Shown in pieces: positions 51,679 through 59,972 of a stretch of 64,000 nt of DNA (position 1 is its first letter; every line of letters begins with the position of its first letter). Position numbers and translations under genes: made by a program. The notes under the pieces were generated by a model that worked only from the letters and a program-made list of their open reading frames with translations, made no database searches and was not told the DNA's origin. Source of the stretch: JAHBXC01 sp964350875 (GTDB taxonomy: Bacteria > Planctomycetota > Phycisphaerae > Phycisphaerales > UBA1924); assembly GCA_964350875.1 (NCBI GenBank), contig CAYGLT010000001.1, positions 17,812-81,811 on the forward strand. The letters are read 5' to 3'.

Positions 51679-53102
51679 GCCCTCGCTCCCTGCGGCAGCG
51701 CAGCGGGCTCGAGCGGTTCGGCGGATCGGACGGTGATCACGCTGTTGACCTCGCCGAACGCGTTGCTCGTGGTATCGGGGTTGTGCGGGTCCGCCTGCCA
51801 GCGGCCGTCGACGATCAGTCGATACTGACGCCTGCCAGGCGGGAGCGTCAGCAGCGCGGTGTGCGCGTTGATCCTGGGGTCGAAGGTCATCGGCGCCGCC
51901 GCGGGCGACCAGTTGTTGAAATCGCCCGCGATCACCACTCGCTGATCGGCGCGGCCCGGGTAGATGAATCGGATGCCTTCCGGAGTGTGCCGTACGCCCG
52001 CGAACGGCGGGCGTGGCGTGGCATTCAGCGCCGTCTCGTTCTCACGCGAGGAGGATTCGTCGATGATCGCGTCGTCGAACCGGCGCATCGCGGCGGCGAC
52101 CTTGGGATCGGACGACAAACGATCCTGGAGTTTGCGGCTCTGCTCGACGAGTTGGCGCGCCCGGGCGGCGAGTTCGCCAGCGCGGCTGAGCACGGGATCA
52201 GCGCTGGGCGCCGTCGTCGGCGCAGGGGCGGGTTCCTCGGCGACCGGGGCGGGCTGGGGCTTGAGTTCGGTGATCGAAGGAGCATCGCCCGCACGCTTGA
52301 GCGCGGTGCTGCTGAGCAGCCAGTCTCCCAGCGCCCCGTAGTCGGTCGCGCCGTTGGAACTCGGCGCGTATTCGCTGACGGGCTGGCCGATCGAGGCCGC
52401 CTCGCGCAACTTTTCATCGCGTCGGATGACGACCGGGACGAGCCGATCCGCGAAGGACTCGCGGATTTCGGCGAGGAGCGCCCTCGAGAGCGAGGAATCG
52501 TCCTCGTACATCGTGGGCAGGATGAAGTACGGGGTGCTGCCGCCCAGTCGGCGGGCGAGCGACCGGATGGTGTTGGCCTGCTTGCCGGCGCCCTTCATGG
52601 CGAAGAAGCCGGTCTCGACCGGGATGACGACATCGGTCGCGGCGCGGAGCGCGTTGTAGGTGAGCAGGCCGATGGAAGGGGGGCAATCGATGATGCACCA
52701 GTCGTACGGTTCGCGGCCGTCCTGCTGGGGCGCTGAAGCGCGGATCGCGTCGAGCGCGAGTTCGAGTCGCCGGTCCCGATCGTCGAGTTCGGCCAGCCCG
52801 CCGCGCGACGCTTCGAGACCGGCGAGGCGCATGGTGCTTGGAACGAGATCAAGGTTGCGCCCGGCGCGCCAGACCAGGCGCGCGCGCTCGGAGGCGATGC
52901 GTTCGGGCTGAAGCATCGCGTCGCCGATGTGGCGGTCGATGGCGGAATCGGGGATCGCAAGGCCTGCCGCACAATGGGATTGCGGGTCAAGGTCGACGAG
53001 GAGGGTGCGCAGTCCTCTGCGCGCCAGCACCCCGGCGAGGTTGACGGCGGTGGTGGTCTTGCCGCATCCACCCTTCTGATTGATGATCGCGACGGTGCGC
53101 AC
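51675..53102 (-). CDS. ParA-type ATPase fused to an AMPK/CBM48-like glycogen-binding domain
   Basis: A protein of 475 residues. Residues 1-265 are a ParA/MinD ATPase: deviant Walker A INQKGGCGKTTTAVNLAG (signature Lys 10, P-loop Lys 15), Walker A' VDLDPQSH, Walker B DWCIIDCPPSIG. A Pro/Ala linker (275-300) and a helix (about 303-345) follow. Residues 374-458 match the AMPK-beta/CBM48 E-set fold: VVIAGDFNNWSP, LPPGRRQYRLIVDGRWQADP, FGEVNSVITV. Sugar-contact positions of AMPK-beta appear kept (Trp398, Arg428 for Lys, Trp435, Asn453). GTG start with GAGGGA 7 nt upstream. No parB or parS is seen, so a plasmid or chromosome partition role is unlikely; positioning of a polysaccharide-bound cargo is inferred. 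Confidence 0.85.
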   Translation of the reverse strand: MRTVAIINQKGGCGKTTTAVNLAGVLARRGLRTLLVDLDPQSHCAAGLAIPDSAIDRHIGDAMLQPERIASERARLVWRAGRNLDLVPSTMRLAGLEASRGGLAELDDRDRRLELALDAIRASAPQQDGREPYDWCIIDCPPSIGLLTYNALRAATDVVIPVETGFFAMKGAGKQANTIRSLARRLGGSTPYFILPTMYEDDSSLSRALLAEIRESFADRLVPVVIRRDEKLREAASIGQPVSEYAPSSNGATDYGALGDWLLSSTALKRAGDAPSITELKPQPAPVAEEPAPAPTTAPSADPVLSRAGELAARARQLVEQSRKLQDRLSSDPKVAAAMRRFDDAIIDESSSRENETALNATPRPPFAGVRHTPEGIRFIYPGRADQRVVIAGDFNNWSPAAAPMTFDPRINAHTALLTLPPGRRQYRLIVDGRWQADPHNPDTTSNAFGEVNSVITVRSAEPLEPAALPQGARA

Positions 53103-53288
53103 GCGGGTTCCCTCGCACGGAAGGATGCCGGGCCGGTTCCGTGGCCTCGGGCGTGGGCCTCAGGGGGGAGAGAGGCGGTACGCGGCATCCAGGCCGCACA
53201 TTCCACGCACCTAGAACATCGGAAGGGGTCGGTTCGGGGCTTGATAATCTGGGGGGACGCCCGGGTTGACGCCTGAACGACTCAGGGA

Positions 53289-54482
53289 TCAGGCCCGGAT
53301 CGCGTCGACGCCGGCTGCGGCCGCGCCGGCTGGAGCGTCGCTCACGATGGTCGCGTTGCCGGGAGTCGTCGGGATCACCAGTCGCAACTTCCCACCAGCG
53401 GTTTTCTTGTCGTCGAGCATTCGGCGGACGACTTCGTCGGAGTCGGGCAGGCCTCGCGCGGTGGTCGGGAGTCCGGCCGCCTCGATGGCCGCTCGCGTTC
53501 GCGCGGTTGTCTCGGGCGGGGTCAATCCGAGCGATTCGCCCGCGGCGCAGGCCGCGAGAAGGCCCAGCGCCACGGCCTCGCCGTGCACAAGCGGGGCGTC
53601 ATGGGGAGGCATGCCGCTCGCAACTGTGGGAAGCGTCTCGATGGCGTGCCCGAAAGTGTGCCCGAGGTTAAGAAGCATTCGCGAGAGCGCCGCGCCGCCG
53701 GAGGAGGCACGCTCTTCGCGCGGGTCGTCCTGTACTACCCGCGCCTTGAACGCGACATTCCTCGCGACGAGTTCCACGAGCGCCTCGGTGTCGTGGTCGA
53801 GGAACCGCGGCATGTTCGCGGTGGTCCACGCCAGGAGTTCCGGGTCGCCGCAGGTCGCGCCGATCATGCCCTGCTTGATGCACTCGGCCAGTCCGGCGCG
53901 GAGGTGACGGTCGGACAGCGTGGCGAGCGTGCGGACATCGGCGACCACGATCGCCGGCTGGTGGAACGCGCCGACGAAGTTCTTGAGCAGGCCGCGCTCG
54001 GTCGCGAGATTCACGCCGGTCTTCCCGCCCACGGAGGCGTCGACCATGGAGAGCAGGGTGGTCGGGACCTGCACGAACGGGACGCCGCGCCGGTAGGCGG
54101 AGGCGACGAAGCCGGCGAGATCTCCCACGATGCCGCCGCCTAGCGCAATGACGGGATCGCGCCGTTCGTGGCGGGAGATGGCGAGTTCTTCGAGGATGCG
54201 CTGCGCTTCTTCGAGCGACTTTGCCGGTTCGGTGGCGACCGCGAACGCCGAAGCGACGGCGTACCCGTGGTGCGCGAGGGAACGCGACGCCTCGGCGACA
54301 TGCTCGTGGGGGAGATCGCGATCGTACACGAGGAACGCGCGTCGACCCGATGCGCCCGGCGCGAGCGAATCGACAGCGTTCAGGATCGGTCCGAGTTCGG
54401 GCAGCAGGTTCGCGCCGACAAGAACCTCGTACGGGGTGAACCCGGGCACAGCGATGGGGATGGAGCGGGGAGAAGTCACCAC
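53289..54482 (-). CDS. aroB: 3-dehydroquinate synthase
   Basis: A 397-residue NAD-dependent enzyme converting DAHP to 3-dehydroquinate in the shikimate pathway. Motifs: PVIALGGGIVGDLAGFVAS (NAD loop), VQVPTTLLSMVDASVGGKTG, AGLAECIKQGMIG, and LLNLGHTFGHAIE with a later LVHGEAVALG supplying metal ligands. Two GTG codons are possible (54482 and 54479); the second forms a GTGA overlap with the upstream gene. The preceding gene is a toxin-like fragment, an unusual partner for aroB. Confidence 0.95.
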   Translation of the reverse strand: MVTSPRSIPIAVPGFTPYEVLVGANLLPELGPILNAVDSLAPGASGRRAFLVYDRDLPHEHVAEASRSLAHHGYAVASAFAVATEPAKSLEEAQRILEELAISRHERRDPVIALGGGIVGDLAGFVASAYRRGVPFVQVPTTLLSMVDASVGGKTGVNLATERGLLKNFVGAFHQPAIVVADVRTLATLSDRHLRAGLAECIKQGMIGATCGDPELLAWTTANMPRFLDHDTEALVELVARNVAFKARVVQDDPREERASSGGAALSRMLLNLGHTFGHAIETLPTVASGMPPHDAPLVHGEAVALGLLAACAAGESLGLTPPETTARTRAAIEAAGLPTTARGLPDSDEVVRRMLDDKKTAGGKLRLVIPTTPGNATIVSDAPAGAAAAGVDAIRA

Positions 54483-54906
54483 TCGTACCCCATGTCCTCG
54501 GCGAGGCGGTAGAGCACGAGCAGGGTGTTCAACGCTCCTGCTGCAAAAGCCGCTTGACTTGGGGTCGCATCAGTAGAAGGAAGCAATGAATATGCTGCGG
54601 GAAAAACAAGACGAAGCGCCTCATAGTTCTCTGCAAACCGAGTCTTGTTGTCGGCCTTCGATATCCACATGGATCGAATCGAATCCAGAAACTGGTCGGG
54701 GTGCCCCGCGTGGCAAAAGAGATCACGCAACTCCAAACTCGGGCGAGCGACGGAGTGTTCGTGTAGCCACCCCGCGAAGCCGGCTTTGTCGATCTTGTTC
54801 GTCACCAGATCCAGCACCGCCCGTTCGGCGTCGGCTTCCGACGATTCCAGCCGCCAGCCGTTCATCCACAGGAACAGCGTCGCGGCGATGAATGCCGTGC
54901 GCTTGT
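54476..54906 (-). CDS. Doc/Fic-type toxin-like protein, 5' end in assembly gap
   Basis: Only the last 143 residues are visible. They begin with KRTAFIAATLFLWMNGWRLE, the end of the Fic motif (G-N-K-R-T-A) as in Doc 'death on curing' toxins; the two bases before it fit the Asn codon. After the Doc-like part, about 85 residues of unknown type follow, ending LYRLAEDMGYEW. Bases 54580-54720 are clearly poorer in GC than the rest of the window, which suggests acquired DNA. Its stop overlaps the aroB start. No antitoxin gene is visible; it could lie in the gap. Confidence 0.6.
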
Positions 54907-55006
54907 NNNNNNNNNNNNNNNNNNNNNNNNNNNNNNNNNNNNNNNNNNNNNNNNNNNNNNNNNNNNNNNNNNNNNNNNNNNNNNNNNNNNNNNNNNNNNN
55001 NNNNNN
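54907..55006. other. Assembly gap of 100 N
   Basis: Exactly 100 unknown bases, a conventional placeholder, so the true length is not known. It removes the last base and the stop of guaA and the N-terminal part of the Doc-like gene. Confidence 0.99.
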
Positions 55007-56610
55007 TCCCACTCGATCGTGGCCGGGGGCTTGGACGAGATGTCGTAGACCACGCGGTTCACGCCTCGGACCTCGTTGATGATCCGGTTGCTGATCGTCG
55101 CGAGCGTCTGGAACGGGATCCGCGCCCAGTCGGCGGTCATGAAGTCCTGCGTCTCGACGGCGCGGACGGCGACGGCGTTCTCGTACGTCCGCCCGTCGCC
55201 CATGACGCCCACGCTCTGCACGGGGAGCAGGACCGCAAAGACCTGACTCGTGCTCCGATACAGGTTGGCGGCGATGATCTCTTCGAGCAGAATCTCGTCG
55301 CAATCACGCAAGACATCGAGTTTCGGCTTCGTGACTTCACCCAGCACGCGCACGGCGAGGCCCGGACCCGGGAAGGGGTGGCGCCACACGATCTGATCGG
55401 GAACGCCCAGCACTTCGCCGAGTTTGCGAACCTCGTCCTTGAACAGGTCGCGGAGCGGCTCGACGAGCGAGAACTTCATGTCTTCGGGGAGCCCGCCGAC
55501 GTTGTGGTGGAGTTTGATGTTCGCGCTCTGACCCGCGTGGCCGTGGCCCGACTCGATGACATCGGGGTACAGCGTGCCCTGCGCAAGGAAGTCGAACGAG
55601 TCCTTCACGCCGGCCACGGGTCGAGGCTTGATCGACTGCGCGGCGGCATCGAACACATCGACGAACCGCTTGCCGATGCGTTTGCGCTTCTCCTGGGGGT
55701 CGGTGACGCCCTCGAGATCGCCGAGGAACTGCGTGCTGGCGTCGACGACCGTCAGGTCGATGTCGAAGTGATCGCGGAAGGTCGCCTCGACGAGGTCGCG
55801 CTCGCTCTTGCGCAGGAGGCCGTTGTCAACGAACACGCACGACAGTTGATCGCCGATGGCTTTGTGAATGAGCGCGGCGCAGACGGAGGAATCAACGCCC
55901 CCCGACAGGCCGCAGATGACGCGACCGTTGCCGACCTGATCGCGGATTCGCTGGGCGGCGATCTCGACGAAGTCCTTCATGCGCCAAGTGCCCGCGCACT
56001 TGCAGATCTCGTAGAGGAAATTCTGCAGGATCGCGACGCCGTGCGGCGTGTGCGTGACTTCCGGGTGGAACTGCACGCCGTAGAACGGGAGTTCCCGGTG
56101 GCGCACGACCGCGTTCGGGCAGGTGGGCGTGCCGGCGAGATTCTCGAACGAATCGTTGATGTCCTTCACCTGATCGCCGTGGGACATCCAGACCGCGGTC
56201 TTCTGGGGGATGGCGTGGAGCAGGTCGCCCTTGGCGCTCGCGCCGGACTTGATGTCGAGGTTGGCGCGGCCGAACTCGCGGCGGTCGGAGTGCGAGACCT
56301 TGGAGCCCATGATCTGGCAGGCGAGCTGCATGCCGTAGCAGATGCCCAGGACCGGGATGCCGAGGCTGAAAATCTCGGGGTCGCATCGCGGCGCGCCGTC
56401 GTCGTACACCGAGGAGGGGCCACCCGAGAGGATGATGCCCTTCGGGTTGAGCGCGCGGAGTTCCGCGGCGGTGATCGTCGGGGCGACCAGCATCGCGTAC
56501 GCGCCGGCCTCGCGGACTCTGCGGCAGATGAGTTGGGCGGTCTGGCTGCCGAAGTCGAGAACGGGCACGACCTCGTCGTGCGGGAGCGACTGGGGTGTCG
56601 GATCGGGCAT
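55007..56610 (-). CDS. guaA: GMP synthase (glutamine-hydrolysing), last residue in gap
   Basis: It makes GMP from XMP, ATP and glutamine. The class I glutaminase domain has VLDFGSQTAQLI, the nucleophile in LGICYGMQLACQIM and the dyad in VQFHPEVTHT. The ATP-pyrophosphatase loop is VICGLSGGVDSSVCAAL, and the dimerisation domain ends KPPATIEW, where the family normally has only one more Glu. So 534 residues are visible and practically the whole enzyme is present; the last base of the final codon and the stop fall in the gap. Start at ATG 56610, before MPDPTPQ. Confidence 0.96.
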
Positions 56611-56736
56611 TGGTGCGCCTGAGAGAGGGGCGGAGTGCGGATATCGGGCCCGGGTGGCCTTGCGGGGCCGGTGTTGGCCGGGCACCCGGGAGGCGGCCAG
56701 TCTACGCCGTTTGGGGTCAGAGGTCCGCTAAGCCGA

Positions 56737-56742
56737 TAGAGT
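56737..56742 (+). promoter_or_regulatory. Candidate -10 box, leaderless lipoprotein mRNA
   Basis: TAGAGT ends 5 nt before the GTG at 56748, with no Shine-Dalgarno. Confidence 0.35.
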
Positions 56743-56747
56743 TGGCT

Positions 56748-57158
56748 GTGAACCCCCGGACCCCCTTGGTCGTGAGTCTGCTTTCCCTTCTCGTTGTCGC
56801 GTCGGGCTGCGGCTCTCCGTCCGATCTGGCCCTCGATGGAGGGGGGCCGATGGAACGGACCCGAGACATCGCGGTGGCGGCTCAGGCCCCCGTGACGGAC
56901 TGGAAAGAGGTCGACCTGCTGATCGTCGCCCTCGATTCCGATGACTCCGCCGAGCGGATGCTGGCTATCACGGCCCTCAACCGCCTCACGGGGCAGACCT
57001 TCGGATACGATTTCGCCGGCTCCTGGACGGAGCGCGAGGCCGCGATCGGCCGATGGCTTGAATGGCGGCGCGAGGAACGCGGCGTCGAAACCACAACGCG
57101 GCCCGCGACTTCAGGCGATGTCTCGTCTGGTTCGGGCACGACGGGCGACGGAGCATGA
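56748..57158 (+). CDS. Small putative lipoprotein
   Basis: A protein of 136 residues. The N-terminal hydrophobic stretch VVSLLSLLVVASGCGSPSD ends in a lipobox-like ASGC. The mature part holds one HEAT-like helical unit (DLLIVALDSDDSAERMLAIT, then ALNRLTGQTFGYDF and a WLEWRREE end) and a Ser/Thr/Gly-rich tail. Function unknown. It overlaps the downstream kinase gene as ATGA and so is the first gene of a probable four-gene operon ending in an MlaE permease. Confidence 0.7.
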   Translation: MNPRTPLVVSLLSLLVVASGCGSPSDLALDGGGPMERTRDIAVAAQAPVTDWKEVDLLIVALDSDDSAERMLAITALNRLTGQTFGYDFAGSWTEREAAIGRWLEWRREERGVETTTRPATSGDVSSGSGTTGDGA

Positions 57159-57733
57159 CCCAAATCGCGAAGAGCCAGTCGGATACTGCCGACCCCAACG
57201 CGCCGCACATGGTGGTGCAACTGCTCAGCCAGCCGCGCTATCTCGCGCCGACTCGACGGCTGGTCCACGAATTCTGCCGGCAGTTCGGCTTCGACGATCG
57301 CGGCGCCGGGCAGGTCGCCCTCGCGGTCGATGAGGCGCTCTGCAATGTCATCCGCCACGGGTACGGCAAGCAGGCCGACGGACCGATCTGGATCCAACTC
57401 TGGCCCGTCGCGTCGCTTGAACGGCGCAACGCAGGCGTTCGGATCGTGATTGAGGACGAGGCCGCCCAGATCGATCCGGCGAACATCAAGGGGCGCGAAC
57501 TCGACGAGATCCGCCCGGGCGGGCTCGGTGTTCACATCATCCGTGAGGTGATGGACGAGAGCATCTTCGAGCGCCGAGACGCCATCGGCATGCGTCTCAC
57601 GATGGTTCGGAAACTTCCCGAGGCGGGCGGCCGCGAGCCCCCGACGCTCGAGAGCGAAAAAGCAAGCACAGGCACAACCACCAAGAAGACCGACGGCAAC
57701 GGCTGCGGGCACTGCGGGAGCGGTAATGGCTGA
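57155..57733 (+). CDS. RsbW/SpoIIAB-like serine kinase (anti-sigma factor type)
   Basis: A protein of 192 residues with a GHKL/HATPase_c_2 fold: VALAVDEALCNVIRHGYGKQ (N-box), RIVIEDEAAQIDP (in place of DxGxG) and IRPGGLGVHIIREVMDE (G-box). Such proteins bind a sigma factor or phosphorylate a STAS antagonist. The last 17 residues form an odd polar tail with a CGHC pair (KKTDGNGCGHCGSGNG), which might bind metal. It overlaps the next gene, a STAS protein, by 8 nt, the usual pairing of kinase and antagonist. Confidence 0.85.
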   Translation: MTQIAKSQSDTADPNAPHMVVQLLSQPRYLAPTRRLVHEFCRQFGFDDRGAGQVALAVDEALCNVIRHGYGKQADGPIWIQLWPVASLERRNAGVRIVIEDEAAQIDPANIKGRELDEIRPGGLGVHIIREVMDESIFERRDAIGMRLTMVRKLPEAGGREPPTLESEKASTGTTTKKTDGNGCGHCGSGNG

Positions 57734-58070
57734 TTCCGACGCGATCGAAGTCGTCATCGAGAACCGCGATGGAGCGTCGATCGTGCGCCCCCTCGGCGAT
57801 GTCGATCTTCAGCGCTCACCCGTCCTTCGCGAGCAGTTGAAGGCGGTTTCCGACAAACGACCCAAGAAACTCGTGGTCGATCTGTCCGAGGTCTCGTACA
57901 TGGATTCTTCGGGCGTCGCCACGCTCGTCGAGGCCATGCAACTCGCGCGGCGGGGCAACTATCCCCTCGTTCTGTGCGCGCTTCAGGACCGCGTGAAGTC
58001 GATCTTCGAGATCGCGCGGCTCGAGACCGTGTTCCAGATCGCGCCCGACCTCGACACGGCGATGCAGTAA
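57726..58070 (+). CDS. STAS domain protein (anti-sigma antagonist or MlaB-like)
   Basis: A 114-residue single STAS domain: IVRPLGDVDLQRSPVLREQL, KLVVDLSEVSYMDSSGVATL with the phosphorylatable Ser in MDSSG, and VKSIFEIARLETVFQI. It can be the RsbV-type substrate of the upstream kinase. The next gene encodes an MlaE permease, whose complexes in proteobacteria include the STAS protein MlaB, so either or both roles are possible. Confidence 0.9.
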   Translation: MADSDAIEVVIENRDGASIVRPLGDVDLQRSPVLREQLKAVSDKRPKKLVVDLSEVSYMDSSGVATLVEAMQLARRGNYPLVLCALQDRVKSIFEIARLETVFQIAPDLDTAMQ

Positions 58071-58104
58071 TCGCGCAGGTCCGGTACGCTGACGCCCGAT
58101 CGAC

Positions 58105-58962
58105 ATGAGCAACGAAGGCCTGGCCAACGAGAAAGCCGACCAACCCCGCGCGCTGCCCGGGATCAGAGCGGTCGGTGCGCTCGGCGAACGCACGCTCGAA
58201 ACGATCAGCCACATCGGCGTCGTGTTCTTCCTGCTCGTCGACGCGAGCAAGATGATGTGGCGCGGGCTGGCGGGCGGCAAGAACCGCATCGGCAAACGCG
58301 CGATCATCTCGCAGATCGTGCGGGTCGGCGTGAGTTCGATCCTGATCGTCTCGCTCGTGTCGTCGGCGGTCGGGTTCATCCTCGCGTTGCAGATGGCGCC
58401 GCCCCTTGACCAACTCGGCGGGAAGATGCTCGTCCCGAACATCATCGCCGTGGCCGTGCTCCGTGAACTCGGGCCGCTCATCGCCGCGATCGTGATGACC
58501 GGCTTCGCGGGCGCCGCCATCGCCGCCGAGATCGGCACGATGGTCGTGGGTGAAGAGATCGAGGCCCTCGAGGCCCACGCGCTGAACCCGGTGCGGTTCC
58601 TCGTCGTTCCCCGCCTGATCGCGACGACCATCTCGCTGATCGCGCTCGCCGTCCTCTCGAATCTCGCGGCCATCGGCGCGGGCATGCTCTGCGGCGCCAC
58701 GGTGCTCAACATCCCCCCGAGCATCTTCTACGAGAACACCGTGGCGCAGGTCGCGCCGCGCGACTTCCTGACCGGCTTGGTCAAGGCGGGAGTGTTCGGT
58801 CTGCTGATCGGGCTCATCGCCTGCGCGAACGGTCTCAAAGTGACGGGCGGCGCCGCGGGCGTCGGTCGCGCGACCACCAGCACGGTTGTTGAGTCGGTCG
58901 TCGCCGTGGTCATGGCCGACCTCGTGTTCACCGCGATCTTCTACGCGCTGAAGTGGAACTGA
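58105..58962 (+). CDS. MlaE-family ABC transporter permease
   Basis: A 285-residue inner-membrane permease of the phospholipid/sterol-type Mla ABC family. Typical segments: LVSSAVGFILALQMAPPLDQ, VLRELGPLIAAIVMTGFAGA, AAEIGTMVVGEEIEALEAHA, and LNPVRFLVVPRLIATTIS. About five membrane helices. It should help move lipids between inner and outer membranes. The ATPase (MlaF) and MCE protein (MlaD) are not in the window. A GGTACGCT box at 58083-58090 may give a short leader of its own. Confidence 0.93.
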   Translation: MSNEGLANEKADQPRALPGIRAVGALGERTLETISHIGVVFFLLVDASKMMWRGLAGGKNRIGKRAIISQIVRVGVSSILIVSLVSSAVGFILALQMAPPLDQLGGKMLVPNIIAVAVLRELGPLIAAIVMTGFAGAAIAAEIGTMVVGEEIEALEAHALNPVRFLVVPRLIATTISLIALAVLSNLAAIGAGMLCGATVLNIPPSIFYENTVAQVAPRDFLTGLVKAGVFGLLIGLIACANGLKVTGGAAGVGRATTSTVVESVVAVVMADLVFTAIFYALKWN

Positions 58963-58972
58963 TCCTGGCTCG

Positions 58973-59947
58973 TCAAAGCCGGTAGGTCAGCGGGTGCTCG
59001 ACGAACGAGTAGAGTTCGCGGAGCATCGACACGCCCAGGATGCCCGCGCACGCGAGCCCGCCCAGCGTGAGCGCGGCCGAGACTTCGCCCGCGCCCATCA
59101 GCCACGCGGTGTTGTAGATCGTCAGCCAGAGCGCGCCGTACCGAACGAGTTTGTCGGCCGCGGCCGCGGGGGTCGACGCGTTGCGCACTTTCAGAACCGC
59201 GTACGCGACGAACAACCCGGCAAGCACCACGGGCCCGAGAAACGCCGTCGCGGGAACCCAGTCGGGGAAAAGGCCCCCTCGACGCGCGCCGACGAAGAGC
59301 AGCACGCCCGACCAGAACACCCAGCCCGACACGGCGATCCCGATCGAGAAGGAGGTCAACTGAGGCCGCTTCCCGCCCAGGCGGTGCGTGATCATCGAGA
59401 TCGCGAGCGAGTGCGTCATGACCAGCCACACGGGCCACACGAACCGCAGGTCCGGGTTCGGGATGAACATGTGGAGGGCGTAGATGAGCGAGAGCAGCAC
59501 GGCGCCCCCCGAGGGGATGAACTTTGCCGCGGCGTGGTAGAGCAGCATCGCGCATGCCGTGAGGAGCGTCAGCAGCACCGCACCGGGTCCGAGCAAGAAC
59601 GCGCCGAACCCCGCGAGCACGAGGGTGAGGGCTACGACCATGACCGCGCTGTCGAGCGTCAGGCGGCCCGAAGCGAGCGGGCGCGTCGGGTGGAGCAACC
59701 GATCGCGGCGGACATCGAGGATGTCGTTGAGCGAAGCGCCAAAGGCGTAGAGCGACACCGCCGTCAGCGCGCCCGCCGGGAGTTGCACCCAGAGCGACTG
59801 GGAGGCCGCGACCGAGCCCGCGGTCTCATGGGGGGCTGAGGCTCGCGTCCACAGGATCACGAACCACACATTCCCGACCGCGGCGAAGGCGGTGGTCACG
59901 CGGGTGAGCCGAAGCACGGGCGCGAGTCTGAGCAACGCTTGCCGCAT
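58973..59947 (-). CDS. UbiA family prenyltransferase
   Basis: A 324-residue integral membrane enzyme with about eight helices. The first Asp-rich motif is ASLNDILDVRRDRLLHPTRP (NDxxDxxxD), which binds prenyl diphosphate through Mg; a second Asp motif is weak (LIYALHMFIPNPDLRF). Substrate unknown: quinone, haem or archaeal-type lipid synthesis are all possible. A TAGGAT box lies 6 nt before the ATG. Confidence 0.88.
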   Translation of the reverse strand: MRQALLRLAPVLRLTRVTTAFAAVGNVWFVILWTRASAPHETAGSVAASQSLWVQLPAGALTAVSLYAFGASLNDILDVRRDRLLHPTRPLASGRLTLDSAVMVVALTLVLAGFGAFLLGPGAVLLTLLTACAMLLYHAAAKFIPSGGAVLLSLIYALHMFIPNPDLRFVWPVWLVMTHSLAISMITHRLGGKRPQLTSFSIGIAVSGWVFWSGVLLFVGARRGGLFPDWVPATAFLGPVVLAGLFVAYAVLKVRNASTPAAAADKLVRYGALWLTIYNTAWLMGAGEVSAALTLGGLACAGILGVSMLRELYSFVEHPLTYRL

Positions 59948-59953
59948 GAACCG

Positions 59954-59959
59954 ATCCTA
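59954..59959 (-). promoter_or_regulatory. Candidate -10 box, leaderless ubiA-like mRNA
   Basis: TAGGAT reads 59959 to 59954 on the minus strand, 6 nt before the ATG, with no Shine-Dalgarno. Confidence 0.4.
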
Positions 59960-59972
59960 TCGGCTCAGGGGC

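Noticed and set aside
51675..53102. ParA as a plasmid or chromosome partition protein
   Set aside because: No parB-like gene or parS-like repeats nearby, and the fused carbohydrate-binding-like domain is foreign to partition ATPases.
54862..55303. Frames running through the run of N, joining guaA or the Doc-like gene to sequence beyond the gap
   Set aside because: The gap length is unknown, so the frame cannot be carried across; guaA ends naturally at the gap edge and the Doc-like start lies inside it.
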